From contig NZ_JAHHZS010000018.1 of NCBI RefSeq assembly GCF_022606295.1, positions 1 through 64,000 of the forward strand: DNA of 64,000 nucleotides, written 5' to 3'. Of the stretch, positions 8,836 to 18,833 are shown in pieces (position 1 is the stretch's first letter; every line of letters begins with the position of its first letter). The notes beneath the pieces were generated by a model that ran no database searches, was not told the DNA's origin, and worked only from the letters and a program-made list of their open reading frames with translations. The translations under genes were made by a program, and so were the position numbers. Source of the stretch: Arthrobacter bambusae (GTDB lineage: Bacteria; Actinomycetota; Actinomycetes; Actinomycetales; Micrococcaceae).

Positions 8836-8963
8836 GGCCTCTACGCCACGACGCCCCGGTCCGGCCTAACAGGAACTGCCAGTACACCGCACAACAGGCA
8901 CTCCCGCGCGCAGGAATTGGCTGGTTTTCTTGAAGAAGTCCAGTTCCCCATCCTGCGAGGACC

Positions 8964-10337
8964 ATGTCTGTATCCACCCTCAGCCCCCCGACAACAGTGG
9001 CCCGGCCGCGCGCGTCCCTGGCGGTCGCCATGCTGGGATTCTTCGTCGTTGCCCTGGATGCCCAGATCGTCAACGTCGCCCTGCCCGCGATCCGGAACGA
9101 CCTTGGAGGCGGCCTGTCCGGCCTGCAGTGGATCGTCACCGGCTACACCCTGATGTTTTCGGCCCTGCAACTGTTCTCCGGGACCTTCTCCGACCGGGCC
9201 GGGGCCCGCCGCGCCTACGGCCTGGGCATGGTCCTGTTCACCGTTGCGTCCCTGGCGTGCGGGCTCAGCCCGAGCCTCCCGGTGCTCATCGCCAGCCGCA
9301 TCCTGCAGGGCATCGGCGCGGCGATGATCACCCCCAGCTCTCTGGCCCTCATCCGTGAGGCCTATCATGACGCGGCACAGCGCGGCAGGGCCATCGTGTA
9401 CTGGGGCCTGGGCGGCTCTGTCGCCGCCGCGGCCGGTCCGGTGCTCGGCGGCGTCCTGACCCAGATCGACTGGCGGCTGATCTTCATCGTTAACCTTCCC
9501 GTCGGGGCGGCAGCACTGTTCGTGCTCGCCCGCGTCGCCCCGTCGCCGCGGCGCCCGATGCCCTTTGACTGGATCGGGCAGATCACCGCCGTGCTGGCCC
9601 TGGCCAGCCTGACCTACGGCATCATCGAAGGCGCCGAGGCCGGCTATGGCAACCCCGGAATCCTCACCCTGTTCGCTGTGTTCGCGGCATCGGCGGCCGC
9701 CTTCGTGCTGGCCCAGGCCCGCGGAAAACACCCCATGGTCCCGCTGGACCTGTTCCGTTCACGCACGGTCTCCACCACCCTGGCCATAGCCGTTGTCACG
9801 ATGGCGGCCTTCTACGGCGTCGTCTTCCTCCAAAGCCTCTACTTCCAGCAGCAACGCGGAGCCACCGCGCTGCAGACCGGGCTGCTGTTCCTGCCGATGA
9901 CCGGCCTCCTCACGCTCCTCAACCCCCTCGGGGCCCGGCTGATGGCCCGCTACGGGAGCGTCGCCATGATCGCCGCCGGCCAGCTGATCATGGCCGTGGG
10001 CCTGGCCGGCCTGTGGCTGCTTCCCGCCGACGCCCCGCTCCTGCTCGTGTCCGTCATCATGGTGCCCGTCGGCGTCGGCGGATCCTTCACCGTTCCTCCG
10101 ATCATCGCCCTGGTCATGGACCACGTTCCCGCAGAGAAGGCAGGGACCGCCAGTGGCGTCGTCAACACCGCCCGGCAGGTCGGCGGCTCCCTCGGGGTCG
10201 CGATCTATGGCGCCCTGCTCGCCGGAAACGCCTTCATGGGCGGGCTCCGCCTTGGTCTCGGCACCACCGTTGTCGTCCTGCTCATCCTCATCGCCGCGTC
10301 CCTGCGACTATGGCATGCGGACGCGCCACAGCCCTAA
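8964..10337 (+). CDS. MFS efflux pump, DHA2 (EmrB/QacA) family
   Basis: The 457-residue membrane protein has a DHA2 architecture: LDAQIVNVALPAI in helix 1 (motif D1), QWIVTGYTL in helix 2, GTFSDRAGARR (motif A) and the antiporter motif C region GPVLGGVLTQIDWRLIFIVNLPVG. Such pumps export cationic or hydrophobic compounds in exchange for protons. It is divergent from the XRE regulator and followed 79 bases later by an aldo/keto reductase, so it may belong to a detoxification unit. Substrate unknown. Confidence 0.9.
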   Translation: MSVSTLSPPTTVARPRASLAVAMLGFFVVALDAQIVNVALPAIRNDLGGGLSGLQWIVTGYTLMFSALQLFSGTFSDRAGARRAYGLGMVLFTVASLACGLSPSLPVLIASRILQGIGAAMITPSSLALIREAYHDAAQRGRAIVYWGLGGSVAAAAGPVLGGVLTQIDWRLIFIVNLPVGAAALFVLARVAPSPRRPMPFDWIGQITAVLALASLTYGIIEGAEAGYGNPGILTLFAVFAASAAAFVLAQARGKHPMVPLDLFRSRTVSTTLAIAVVTMAAFYGVVFLQSLYFQQQRGATALQTGLLFLPMTGLLTLLNPLGARLMARYGSVAMIAAGQLIMAVGLAGLWLLPADAPLLLVSVIMVPVGVGGSFTVPPIIALVMDHVPAEKAGTASGVVNTARQVGGSLGVAIYGALLAGNAFMGGLRLGLGTTVVVLLILIAASLRLWHADAPQP

Positions 10338-10416
10338 CGTCCGTGCCGGAACCACAGCCCCGGCCACGGCCTCCGTCCGCAAACCACCGATGCCCACACA
10401 CCAATAAAGGAACCCC

Positions 10417-11274
10417 ATGAACAACGTGACCCTCAACAACGGCGTCCAGATGCCGATCCTGGGCTTCGGCGTTTTCCAGATCCCCGACGACGAGACCCAA
10501 GCCGCGGTCGAGGCCGCCCTCGCCGCCGGCTACCGCCATCTGGACACGGCCGCCTCCTATGGCAACGAGGCGGCCGTCGGAGCAGCCATCAAGGCAAGCG
10601 GACTTGCCCGCGAGGAGCTCTTCATCACCACCAAGCTCTGGATCCAGCACGCACCCACCGGCAGCGTTCAGGACGACACCAGGCGCGCCTTCGAAAACTC
10701 CCTCAACCGGCTCGGACTGGACTACCTCGACCTGTACCTGATCCACCAGCCGCTCGGGGACTACTACAGCGAGTGGCGGGCCATGCAGGAGATCAACAAG
10801 GAAGGCCTGGCCCGTGCAATCGGCGTGTCAAACTTCCATCCCGACCGGCTGGTCGACCTCATCGACCACAACGAGATCGTCCCTGCCGTCAACCAGATCG
10901 AAACCCACCCCTTCCACCAGCGCGCCGCCGATCAGGCGCTGATGCGCGAACACGGCGTCCAAATCGAGTCCTGGGGGCCATTCGCGGAGGGCAAGAACAA
11001 CCTGTTCACCGATCCGGTCCTCCGCGCCATCGCCGGGGCACATGGCAAGTCCGTCGCCCAGGTCGTGCTCCGCTGGCTCATCCAGCGCGAGATCGTCGTC
11101 ATCCCCAAGTCCGTCCGTCCCGATCGGATGGCCGAAAACCTCGACGTCTTCAACTTCGAGCTCACCGAGGACCAGACGAGCCAGATCGCAACCCTGGACA
11201 CCGGCGCCAGCCTCTTCTTCGACCACCGCGACCCCGCCATGGTCAGCTGGCTGGGCGCACGCCGCTACAACTAA
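10417..11274 (+). CDS. Aldo/keto reductase (2,5-diketo-D-gluconate reductase type)
   Basis: This 285-residue NADPH-dependent oxidoreductase has an (alpha/beta)8 barrel. The tetrad is visible: Asp and Tyr in [14 protein letters not shown], Lys in FITTKLW, His in LYLIHQP. The cofactor-binding end is present ([15 protein letters not shown]). It reduces carbonyl compounds; homologues act on diketogluconate, methylglyoxal and other aldehydes. A spaced AAAGGAACCCC precedes the ATG. It follows the efflux pump on the same strand and is likely coregulated with it by the XRE protein. Confidence 0.92.
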   Translation: MNNVTLNNGVQMPILGFGVFQIPDDETQAAVEAALAAGYRHLDTAASYGNEAAVGAAIKASGLAREELFITTKLWIQHAPTGSVQDDTRRAFENSLNRLGLDYLDLYLIHQPLGDYYSEWRAMQEINKEGLARAIGVSNFHPDRLVDLIDHNEIVPAVNQIETHPFHQRAADQALMREHGVQIESWGPFAEGKNNLFTDPVLRAIAGAHGKSVAQVVLRWLIQREIVVIPKSVRPDRMAENLDVFNFELTEDQTSQIATLDTGASLFFDHRDPAMVSWLGARRYN

Positions 11275-11288
11275 TCCGGCTCTCCGTC

Positions 11289-11318
11289 CGTTGGGGTGAC
11301 CAGCCGGTCACCCCAACG
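11289..11318 (+). terminator. Strong hairpin after the aldo/keto reductase
   Basis: CGTTGGGGTGACC (11289-11301) pairs perfectly with GGTCACCCCAACG (11306-11318) across a 4-base loop. It lies 15 bases past the stop codon. There is no T-run after it, so it is either a terminator of the T-poor kind common in actinobacteria or an RNA-stabilising hairpin. Confidence 0.65.
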
Positions 11319-11405
11319 TACAGTCTCCGCAACGGGCAGTGGCCGCACCTTTAACCGCGAGCAGGGGTGCCCACGCTGGCCCTACACCCGACCCGGAGAC
11401 CCGTG

Positions 11406-11976
11406 ATGACCACAAATCCAAAAACGATTAGCCGGCGCTCGGTCCTGCAGTTTGCAGCCACCGGCCTGGGCGCTGCCATGATCGCTATCGGCACATCAGG
11501 CTGTGCCCCGGAGGAAAGGAACACGCCCATGCCCCCAAACCCAACCACCCCCGGCTCCGCCCAGGGGATGCCTGGTCCCGGAAATGGCGGACGAGTTCTG
11601 CTGGCCCAGTTCTCCCGTGCCGGGGAGAACTACTACTACGGGGACCGCTCCAACCATCGCCACCCCCCTGCCCTCCATCGACCAGTACGACACCGTGCTG
11701 CTGGCCAGCGGCATCTGGAACGTCCGGGCACCCATGATCATGACGACCTTCACCGAAGGCCACGACTTCACCGGCAAAACGGTCCACCCCGTGACCACCC
11801 ACGCCATGAGCGGACTCGGCACCACCGAACGCGACTACACCCGCTCCTGCCCGGGGGCGACCATCGGCGAAGGGCTCGCGGTGCGGGGAGAGGAAGTCCG
11901 CGACGCCGGACCGGCCATCGAATCCTGGCTGCGCCGCACCGGACTTCTTCAAGATCGACCAAGCGCTACAGGCTGA
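11406..11976 (+). pseudogene. Exported flavodoxin-like lipoprotein, internally deleted and frameshifted
   Basis: The first frame (from ATG 11406) gives a twin-arginine lipoprotein leader (ISRRSVLQFAATGL, then GTSGCAPEE) and the start of a flavodoxin fold (GGRVLLAQFSRAGENYYYGDR). It then runs out of register near 11645. The rest of the flavodoxin continues in another frame (TPLPSIDQYDTVLLASGIWN, then HAMSGLGTTERDYTRSCPGA) to 11976. The segment between GDR and PSIDQYD is far shorter than in flavodoxins, so an internal deletion caused the shift. A functional product is unlikely. Relatives sit beside aldo/keto reductases in actinobacteria. Confidence 0.8.
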
Positions 11977-12293
11977 TCCCGTCAACCAACCGGTTCCTGG
12001 ATGCTGGATGCCGTGACGAGCGCGCCGATGTGGGTGCGGGTTCGCATGGACTGCGTGGCAGCCAACCCGCTCGGGCGAGAACTCGACCCGCCGATGTGTG
12101 AGGGCCCGGCGAACAAAGGGAACACCGCCCGACCCGTGTTCCCAAAACCCGCCGCGGTGCCAGACGGGGTGATCGGCGAGGCCGCCGTCCTGGCCGGCGC
12201 CAGCGGCCGAGGGGACGGGTTCAACGGCTCGATCACGAAGCTCCGCGACGAAGAAGATGAAGAAAAGCAGCCAGCAACAACTAAGGAACGATC
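11977..12293. other. Gap of about 315 bases without a recognised gene
   Basis: Open frames cross the segment on both strands but none resembles a known family. A purine-rich stretch (AAGGAACG) just before 12294 is the ribosome site of the next gene. Possibly the remains of a small gene; nothing further can be supported. Confidence 0.35.
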
Positions 12294-13056
12294 ATGACTG
12301 AAGAAATGTCCACAGTGCTCGTCGTCGGTGCAAGCGGCAGCATCGGACAACTCGCCGTCGCGCAGGCGCTCGAGGCGGGCTTTGACACGCGGGCCTTGGT
12401 ACGTGACGAATCCCGGAAGGACCGGTTCCCGGAAGGTACCGAGGTTGTCGTTGGCGACCTCACGGACGCGGGGAACCTTCGGGGTGCGATCAAGTGTTAC
12501 CGGAATCATTTTTACCCACGGAAGCCACGGCGGCGCCCAGGAAGCCGAAGAGGTGGACTACGGTGCCGTGCGCAACGTCCTGAGCGTCCTGGAAGCTCCG
12601 GCTCGAATCGCCCTGATGACCGCGATCGGGGTCACGAAGCACACTCCCGGTCACGATTGGAAGCGCCGCGGGGAACGGCTCGTCCGGGCCAGCGGTATGC
12701 CGAACACGATCGTCCGCCCGGGCTGGTTCGACTACAACGGTGCCGACCAACACCGGCTCGTCATGCTGCAAGGCGACACCCGGTGGGCAAGCGATCCCTC
12801 TGACGGTGTGGTCTCCCGCGCCCAAATCGCGCAAGTCCTCGTCGCGTCGCTCACATCGGATGCCGCCGACCACAAGACGCTGGAGCTCGTCGCGGAAACG
12901 GGGCCGGCGCAGACTGACCTAAACCCGCTCTTCGACGGCTTGCAAGCGGACCGGGCGGGCGCGCTCGATGCCGTCCTCGACCGCGACAACATGCCACTGG
13001 ACCACGAGCCGGCCGGAGTCGTCGCCGAACTCGACGCCGTCCGCAGACGCTTCTGA
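12294..13056 (+). pseudogene. NAD(P)-binding atypical SDR (NmrA-like), frameshifted
   Basis: The frame from ATG 12294 gives a Rossmann start (TVLVVGASGSIGQLAVAQAL, then ALVRDE, VVVGDLTD) typical of atypical short-chain dehydrogenases. Register is lost near 12495. The frame that continues to 13056 encodes the matching remainder (VTGIIFTHGSHGG, DYGAVRNVLSVL, SGMPNTIVRPGWFDYN, then the C-terminal part). The family would read GAIDGVTGIIFTHG across the junction, so a small indel near 12490-12500 broke an otherwise full-length gene of about 250 codons. Confidence 0.82.
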
Positions 13057-13062
13057 ACCAGA

Positions 13063-14255
13063 CTATTCGCTGCCGTACTGCTGTCGGAGATCGGCGAAGC
13101 GCACTCGTTCGAAAACGACCAATGCGGCTAGGACTGCGGTGACGGAGGCGAGGGCCGCCAGCGCGGAAAGCAGCCCGATCACGGACGAGAGTGCGGCCAG
13201 GACGAGGATCGTGCTGCTGCGGGCGATGTTCCTCGCCCGCAGCACACGTCGGTCGAAGATCAGGTGCCCAGCCAAATGGAGGATCACTCCGCCTGCCAGG
13301 CAGAGCCCGTAGAACGTGCCGATCGGTTCGGGAGTGTCTGCCAGCCGCAGGGTGCCGTCGACGCCGACGGCGGCCATGACGATCCCTGCGATTAGGGGGA
13401 AGTGGCCGTAAACGTAGGCTTCCAGCGCGACCCGGACGCGTCGCGCTCCGGCCAGTTCCGCGATGCGGCGTTCGGTGGCGGGGGCCACCAAGTCGAAGTA
13501 CAGCCACCAGAGGCAGATCGCAAAGCCGACCCCCCGGCCCGGCCACGATCCGGAGCGGCAGGCTGAGCGGGTGTCCCTCGGCGCAGACACCGACGGCGAC
13601 AAGGGATTCGCCCAGGACGATCAGAACGAACAGTTCATACCGCTCCGTCCAGTGGGAGGGGCTGTGAATTCTCCAGCTGCCCCGCCAGGACATGAGGTAG
13701 ATGGACAGCCACTCGCCGAGGACCGCTACGGTGAACAGGATCATCTGCGCGTCGCCACCGATGGCAGCCCCGAGAATCAGCAGCACGCCCATGCACCCGC
13801 GGCAGCCAGGAGATGGCGATCTGCCTGCGCAATCCCTGGTCGCCCTGCGCGGCGATGGTGTAGACCACGCGAACGAACAGGTACGCGCAGACCAGGACGG
13901 CTGGGCCAGGTAGGCCGCTGTCCGCGTGTTCCCAGGCGGTGGGAATCGACAGGGCGACGACGAAGACACCGACGGTCGCGAGACCGAAGCCGACCATTCC
14001 AATGCCCGCGTCGGCACGGACTTGATTACCCAGCCAGGTGAATGCGCACCAGGTCCACCACAGCATGCCGAGCAGGATCAGGCCGTGGAGGATGCCTATG
14101 ACGCCGTGTTCGTGCATCATCAGGCCGGTGACCGGGGTAGCGGCGAAGACGAAGACCAGGTCGAAGAACAATTCGAAAGCCGTCGCGACCTCGCCCGCAT
14201 GCGCGCCGGCAGGCCAGCGTCGTCCTCGTGCCGGAGCCGGTGACGTGCCATCCAT
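13063..14255 (-). pseudogene. LtrA family membrane protein, two frameshifts
   Basis: LtrA (low temperature requirement A) is a polytopic membrane protein of unknown biochemical function. The N-terminal part (ATG at 14255; VATAFELFFDLVFVFAATPVTG) reads to about 13790. It continues in a second frame (MGVLLILGAAIGGDAQMILF, SHWTERYELFVLIVLGESLV) to about 13550, and ends in a third frame (VGFAICLWWLYFDLVAPATE to the stop at 13063). Two independent indels, one near a C-rich tract, make it a pseudogene. It faces the SDR pseudogene tail to tail. Confidence 0.82.
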
Positions 14256-14407
14256 TTAGTGGTTCTCCCGCCTCAGACGGGAACGACTCGCACTGCGTCC
14301 CGGGGCATGTTCGAGTGCACCCTTCCAAGCGCCGTGTTCCGCGACGCCCGCGGAGCGGCGCTCTCGGGTGGCTCAGGCAGCGGCGTCGCTGGAGCCCTCT
14401 ATTTCGT

Positions 14408-15430
14408 CTAGACGGTTCGGGCGTAGAAGGCCGTCAGCTTGTCCAGCGCGGCGTCCACGTACTCATCGATCCAGTACGTTTCGATGTGCCGGGCACCCTC
14501 GATGAGGAACAGCTCCTTATCCTCGGTGCCGGTCGCCTTCGGGATCGCGTCCTCGCTCATATACCTCGTATCCGCCTCGCTTCCAGCGATCATCAGCAAT
14601 GGCACGTCGATGAGCCCAAGCTGGTCGGCAGCGTCGAAGGCCATCAGGTCCAGCAGGCTGCTCATCGTGTACTTAAAGGTCGAGCCCGGGCAGGCGTGGG
14701 TCCTCCAGTAGTACTCGTACCCCTGCCGGTACAGGTCAAACGGGAGGGCCGCGATCTGCTTGTCCGTCAGGTCCGCATCCCCGGCGTAAAGGACTTCGCC
14801 GCCGGCAGCTTCCTGGGCGCGGGCCTCGGATGCCTGCCGCAGGCGGTCCTGGGTGGTGTCCAGCGCCGAGTCCTGGAGCCCGTTGCGGCGGACGCGCCCG
14901 GAGTTGAACATGCTCACCGTGGCGACGGACTTGAAGCGCTTGTCGGACTGGGCCGCCTTCAACGTGTACCCGCCGCCGCCGCAGATGCCCAGCGCACCCA
15001 GCCGGTCGACGTCCACGCCCGGGAAACCGGCGATGAAGTCGGCCATGCCGTGAATGTCGTCGGTGCGGAAGAAGGGCTTATCCACGCTGCGGGGCTCGCC
15101 CTCACTGTGTCCCTGGTAGGCGGCGTCCGCGGTGATCGTGATGTAGCCCTGCTCCGCGAGGCGCTGAGCGTACCGGCCGGCGACCTGCTCCTTGGTGCCA
15201 CCGTTGGGGTGCGCCACGGTGATCGCCGGATATTTGCCGTTCGGGTCGTAGCCTGCCGGGGTGTAGACGTTCGCGGCGATCGTCAGCCCGCGCAGCGTGT
15301 AACTGACGGGGTGGATGTTGACCTTACCCGGTTCGTTCTCCGTGATGGCGTACTCATAGACGAGGCCGAACGGGTTCTGGCGGTAGTCGTGCACCGGACC
15401 CGCTTCCGCGGCGATGTTCGTGTCGTTCAT
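14408..15430 (-). CDS. Alpha/beta hydrolase, dienelactone-hydrolase-like
   Basis: The 340-residue cytosolic protein has an alpha/beta hydrolase core. Its nucleophile elbow is GICGGGG, i.e. Cys in place of Ser, as in dienelactone hydrolases; an acid in the IAGSEADT region and a terminal His in EGARHIETY complete the triad. GGTKEQ and the DAAYQGHSEG loop resemble the YcjY-like group. The start is placed at 15430 because GGAG lies 6 bases upstream; a longer frame up to 15535 overlaps the preceding gene and has no ribosome site. Last gene of the CMD-cupin-hydrolase operon. Substrate unknown. Confidence 0.85.
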   Translation of the reverse strand: MNDTNIAAEAGPVHDYRQNPFGLVYEYAITENEPGKVNIHPVSYTLRGLTIAANVYTPAGYDPNGKYPAITVAHPNGGTKEQVAGRYAQRLAEQGYITITADAAYQGHSEGEPRSVDKPFFRTDDIHGMADFIAGFPGVDVDRLGALGICGGGGYTLKAAQSDKRFKSVATVSMFNSGRVRRNGLQDSALDTTQDRLRQASEARAQEAAGGEVLYAGDADLTDKQIAALPFDLYRQGYEYYWRTHACPGSTFKYTMSSLLDLMAFDAADQLGLIDVPLLMIAGSEADTRYMSEDAIPKATGTEDKELFLIEGARHIETYWIDEYVDAALDKLTAFYARTV

Positions 15431-15531
15431 GTACATCTCCTTTTCACTCGTATGCCCGGGCTGGCAACGTTGCTGCTGTTCTCGCGTCGTCAGCGTGGCG
15501 GCGCCCTGGCGTGCCCTCCTGACCGGTGCGA

Positions 15532-16563
15532 TCAATCGAGCTTCTTCTCGGCGAGGAACGCCGCGATCTGGTCGGCGATCTTCTGGTTGTTGAGGTCGCT
15601 GAACGCGAAGTGGGTGTTGCCGTGAATGCCCTGCTCCGGCAGCGACACGAACGTCGCGTCGCCACCGTGGCGGTTGATCGTGTCGACCCAGATGCGGGCC
15701 ATGGCGACCCTAACCCGCCAGTTGTCGCGGCCCGCGATGTCGGTCGGCTCGGTCGGGATGTTGTCGCCGTAGTAGACGATGATCGGCACCCGTGCCAGCG
15801 CCTCGAACTCTTTGAGGGGAACGGGCACCGGTCCCAGGGTGCCGTTCGAGCTGGGCATCGGTTCGGGCAGTTCGCCCTCGGGGAAGACGAATCCGCTGCC
15901 GGGTTCGATGCTGACAACGGCACGGACGTTGTCGTTGCGCAGCCGGGCGAGCCACCCGAAGCCGCCGGCGTGGGAGTGCGTGACCAACACGAGGGGACCG
16001 ATGCGGTCGATCGCCGCCGATGCTCCCGCAACGATCACCTCGGTGTCCAGCGGGCCGGTGTCTGGCACCATGGCCCGGAAGAACTGCTCCAGCGCCGCCG
16101 GGACGGAGGAGAACTGGCCGCCCTCGTACAAGTCCGGCCACAGGCCGAGGCGGAACTGGTTGAAGAACCACTGCTCGTTCGGCCCGGTGCCGATCTCGGC
16201 GGCCATCGTCGTCTTGCCCGCCGAACCGCGCCGGGGCTGATCGAGCAGATACACACCGTACCCGCGGCGTAGGAACAAGGTGCGGAACCCTTCACGGCCG
16301 TCAGGTGTGGTGTCCCAGCAGCTGCTGTCTACCCACCAGCCGTGCCAGAACAGCAAAGGCACTGGTCGCGCAGCAACCGGGACCTGATAGCTGACACGGG
16401 CGTGGTCGCCGTGCAGCGTCTGCCCCGCGGGGTCCACAGGGTTCCGTGGGTCAAAGCTTCCGCCCCTGGTCACGATGGTGCCGCCGACGGCGAAGCTGCC
16501 TTGCGCCGCGACGGCCAGCGGAGCGGCTGCCTCCCCGGATGCTGTCGAACCGTCGGGCGTCAT
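15532..16563 (-). CDS. Alpha/beta hydrolase (esterase-like)
   Basis: The 343-residue protein is an alpha/beta hydrolase with the oxyanion-hole motif LFWHGWWVD, the nucleophile elbow THSHAGG and a C-terminal His in GIHGNTHF. It has no clear export signal. Its ATG overlaps the stop of the cupin gene (ATGA at 16560-16563), which implies translational coupling. Related proteins are annotated as esterases; with the cupin and CMD partners it may act on a lactone or ester, but this is inference. Confidence 0.82.
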   Translation of the reverse strand: MTPDGSTASGEAAAPLAVAAQGSFAVGGTIVTRGGSFDPRNPVDPAGQTLHGDHARVSYQVPVAARPVPLLFWHGWWVDSSCWDTTPDGREGFRTLFLRRGYGVYLLDQPRRGSAGKTTMAAEIGTGPNEQWFFNQFRLGLWPDLYEGGQFSSVPAALEQFFRAMVPDTGPLDTEVIVAGASAAIDRIGPLVLVTHSHAGGFGWLARLRNDNVRAVVSIEPGSGFVFPEGELPEPMPSSNGTLGPVPVPLKEFEALARVPIIVYYGDNIPTEPTDIAGRDNWRVRVAMARIWVDTINRHGGDATFVSLPEQGIHGNTHFAFSDLNNQKIADQIAAFLAEKKLD

Positions 16564-17009
16564 CGGGTCCTCGTCGTGGCCTCGCCACTGGCTGCGGCGG
16601 TGGCGTACTCGTCGTCACCGACGTGTCCGTCCCATTCGACATCTCCGCCGGCGACGGAAAGTGCCAGGTGCGTCATGAAGGAATCGGGTGCCGCGCCGTG
16701 CCAGTGCCAGGTGCCGGGCGGGGTGTAGACGGCGTCTCCGGGAATCATGACGATCGCATGCCCGTCGCGGCTGCAGACGATCCCGCGCCCGTCGGTCACA
16801 TGCAGGGTCTGGCCATTGGCGTGGCGGTGCCACGCGGTGCGCGCGCCCGGCGAGAAACGTACGGCAGCGAGCGTCGCCGTGCCGGGACCGGCCCCATTCG
16901 TAATGCCATCCACCCACACGTCGCCCGTGAATCGGTCCGCTGCCGCCTTCACCGTGGCGGGCGCGGGCAGGACGACCATCGGGTCTTCGCTCACGTCGTC
17001 AGCGGCCAT
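16560..17009 (-). CDS. Small cupin-domain protein
   Basis: This 149-residue single-domain cupin has the two metal-binding motifs: motif 1 around RTAWHRHANGQTLHVTDG and motif 2 around GDAVYTPPGTWHWHGAAP. The His residues are intact, so it should bind a divalent metal and act on a small molecule in the cytosol. It overlaps the CMD gene by 11 bases and the hydrolase gene by 4, so the three are co-translated. It is clearly related to the cupin at 49.7 kb (shared RTAWHxH, VYTPPG and HWHGAxPDSFM). Confidence 0.88.
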   Translation of the reverse strand: MAADDVSEDPMVVLPAPATVKAAADRFTGDVWVDGITNGAGPGTATLAAVRFSPGARTAWHRHANGQTLHVTDGRGIVCSRDGHAIVMIPGDAVYTPPGTWHWHGAAPDSFMTHLALSVAGGDVEWDGHVGDDEYATAAASGEATTRTR

Positions 17010-17319
17010 CGAGGACCTGCTTGAGCGTGGTGGCCGCGCTCATCCCGGCCGGCCACCCGGCATAGAACGCGAGGTGGGTAGCGAGCTCAGCCAGCTCCCC
17101 CTGGGTCACGCCGTTGTCCAGCGCCAGACCCAGGTGGGATCGAAGCTGATCAGTGCGTCCCAGTGCGGTCAGCGCTGCGACAGTGATCAGACTGCGATCC
17201 CGCGGCGAGAGCCCGGGGCGCGCCCACACGTCGCCGAACAGCACCTCGTCGGTCAGCTCCGCCAACTTCGGGGCGATATCACCCACCAACTGCTGCGCTC
17301 GGCTCTTCTCCTGTGCCAT
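16999..17319 (-). CDS. Carboxymuconolactone decarboxylase family protein
   Basis: The 106-residue helical protein belongs to the CMD/AhpD family. FGDVWARPGLSPRDRSLITV and ELATHLAFYAGWPAGMSA are family signatures. There is no CxxC, so it is unlikely to be an AhpD-type peroxidase; a decarboxylase/isomerase-like or structural role is more likely. It has a strong AGGAGG six bases before the ATG and opens the operon CMD-cupin-hydrolase-hydrolase. Confidence 0.88.
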   Translation of the reverse strand: MAQEKSRAQQLVGDIAPKLAELTDEVLFGDVWARPGLSPRDRSLITVAALTALGRTDQLRSHLGLALDNGVTQGELAELATHLAFYAGWPAGMSAATTLKQVLDGR

Positions 17320-17464
17320 GCAATACCTCCTGAGATAAGTGAGAACCGTTCATTCCCACCTCCGACGCTACACCGCTCGACGGAAGAAGGGAGGAACTGT
17401 CATTACACCCATCGGGCGCTCATCGCGGGTCCGCCGCATCAGCCTCCAGACACCAGTGCCTGTT

Positions 17465-18030
17465 GACCACGGCCGCAACTACTCAGCCGCGCGACGGTCG
17501 CCGCGATGACGAGCGCGGCATAGCAGGCACCGACATCCGGCAGCGCCAGCCGAGCGGGACCGCTGACCGGCGACGAGACCCGGTAGAGCGGCACCGCCAT
17601 AGAAGATCAAATCATGGCGAGCGTGCGCGCCCGCTCCTCCGCGACGACATGAGCGAGGGCCGCCCTTACCGGTGTGGGTTTCGGATCGTGATGATGGAGA
17701 TGATGGCGACGGCGGCGTAGCCGATCGCATCGAGTGGGGGCACCGCCGATAGTGTCCAGCAACAAGTCCTGGCGCCGCGGCGCCGCCGGAGGAGATGAGG
17801 TCGAGCTTCGCGAGCACGCCGAATCGTTCTGACGGTGTCGTCCAGCTAAGGACAGTGCGCATCCCGCCTGTGTTCGATATCCCTTGCACTGCGACAGCCA
17901 CGAAGCTGACGATCAGGAAGGGCGCCATTGCGTCGGCGTGCACGAAAGCGACGACGGCGATGGGACGCCACCCCACTCTCAAGGTCGCCGAATCCCACGG
18001 CGGCCGACCGCTGCTGCCACTCGGCAAGGA
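17465..18030 (-). pseudogene. Remnant of an MFS transporter with duplicated pieces
   Basis: Several frames on the minus strand hold membrane-like fragments: FLIVSFVAVAVQGISNTGGM (about 17930-17880), DAIGYAAVAIISIITIRNPH (about 17740-17670) and VGACYAALVIAATVAR (about 17530-17480). The phrase GGAAAPGLVAG near 17780 is echoed as GGAALPGLVAG near 17590, so part has been duplicated. No frame spans the whole. This looks like the C-terminal half of a degraded major-facilitator gene. Confidence 0.55.
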
Positions 18031-18082
18031 CGCCGCGGTTTCTCATCATCGTCGAAACACCTGACTGAAAAGGGTGCTGTTT

Positions 18083-18468
18083 ATGGGACGTTCGGCGCGT
18101 CGTTTACGGAAAATGGGGCCTGTGGGCCTGGTCGATAAGCGGCCCGGATATGTTCAGCTCATGAAGGACGGGCATTCGAACTTAGCGGCATGCAGGATCC
18201 TCGGTATCAGCCGCAACACGGGAAGCCGTTGGCTGAACGGCCGCAATGGCGTGCCCGGGTTGCGTCAACAGGTCTGGATCCGCGCCGGCGGCTTCCTGTT
18301 CCGGTAGCCAGTGGGTCCAGCCGTTATCTGTCCGAAGATGAGCGGGTTTTCATCGCTGACCGTTTGTTGGCACGATCAAGCCTTCGATCCATCGCCCGTG
18401 AGCTGGGGCGCTCCCCATCAACGATCAGCCGGGAGCTGGCTCGCAACCGCCCGGACACGAGGCGATAC
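18083..18468 (+). pseudogene. IS30-family transposase fragment (HTH part only)
   Basis: From ATG 18083 the frame encodes an HTH segment (YVQLMKDGHSNLAACRILGI, then NTGSRWLNGRNGV). It slips near 18250 into another frame carrying RYLSEDERVFIADRLLARSS and GRSPSTISRELARNRPDTRRY. The catalytic domain is absent; similarity stops near 18468, close to the IS110 sequence. It is a different IS30 lineage from the one at the left edge. Confidence 0.8.
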
Positions 18469-18549
18469 CCTTCGATCAGCTCCAATTTCCGTTGGCCCTG
18501 TCGATAACCACGCCGGCACGTCCTTACCCGATCAATGTCGTAGGTCTCA

Positions 18550-18833
18550 ATCTCTAATGGTGGATGGCTGGTCTGGGACTGGCTGGCAGACTGGCGTCCG
18601 ATCCCGCTTCGCGTGGCTCGGTCTCTATCTGGCCCCTCCGGGGTGCCTTTCCGCTGACTTGCCCGGGTTGCGGGGTCGGCGTTGGTCTGGCCTGTTCCGA
18701 TGGCTTGATAGAAGGTTGCCCGCGTCCGGAGGATCTCCGGCCCGCGTGGCTCGGTAGAGATGCGCCTCGCAACAGCTCCTCTTCCAGACCGACGCCGATT
18801 GGCAATATCCCTCGGCACGGAAGGAGCCATGGC
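18550..18833 (+). ncRNA. Candidate bridge RNA region of truncated IS110 (left end)
   Basis: These 284 non-coding bases lie directly before an IS110 transposase start. They share conserved blocks with the 283 bases before the transposase at 62922: ATCTCTAATGG at the outer end, GGCTGGCAGACTGGC at offset 31 in both, and CGATGGCTTGATAGAAGGTTG about 150 bases in. Between the blocks the sequences differ. IS110 elements encode their bridge RNA in this position, and its guide loops vary while the scaffold is conserved. RNA ends and fold were not computed. Confidence 0.55.

Noticed and set aside
8140..9153. 337-codon open frame on the + strand
   Set aside because: Antisense to the XRE regulator and running into the DHA2 gene out of register.
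14228..15625. 465-codon open frame on the + strand
   Set aside because: It is the shadow of the alpha/beta hydrolase gene at 14408-15430 and shows no domain of its own; Arg/Val/Gly-rich composition typical of antisense frames in GC-rich DNA.
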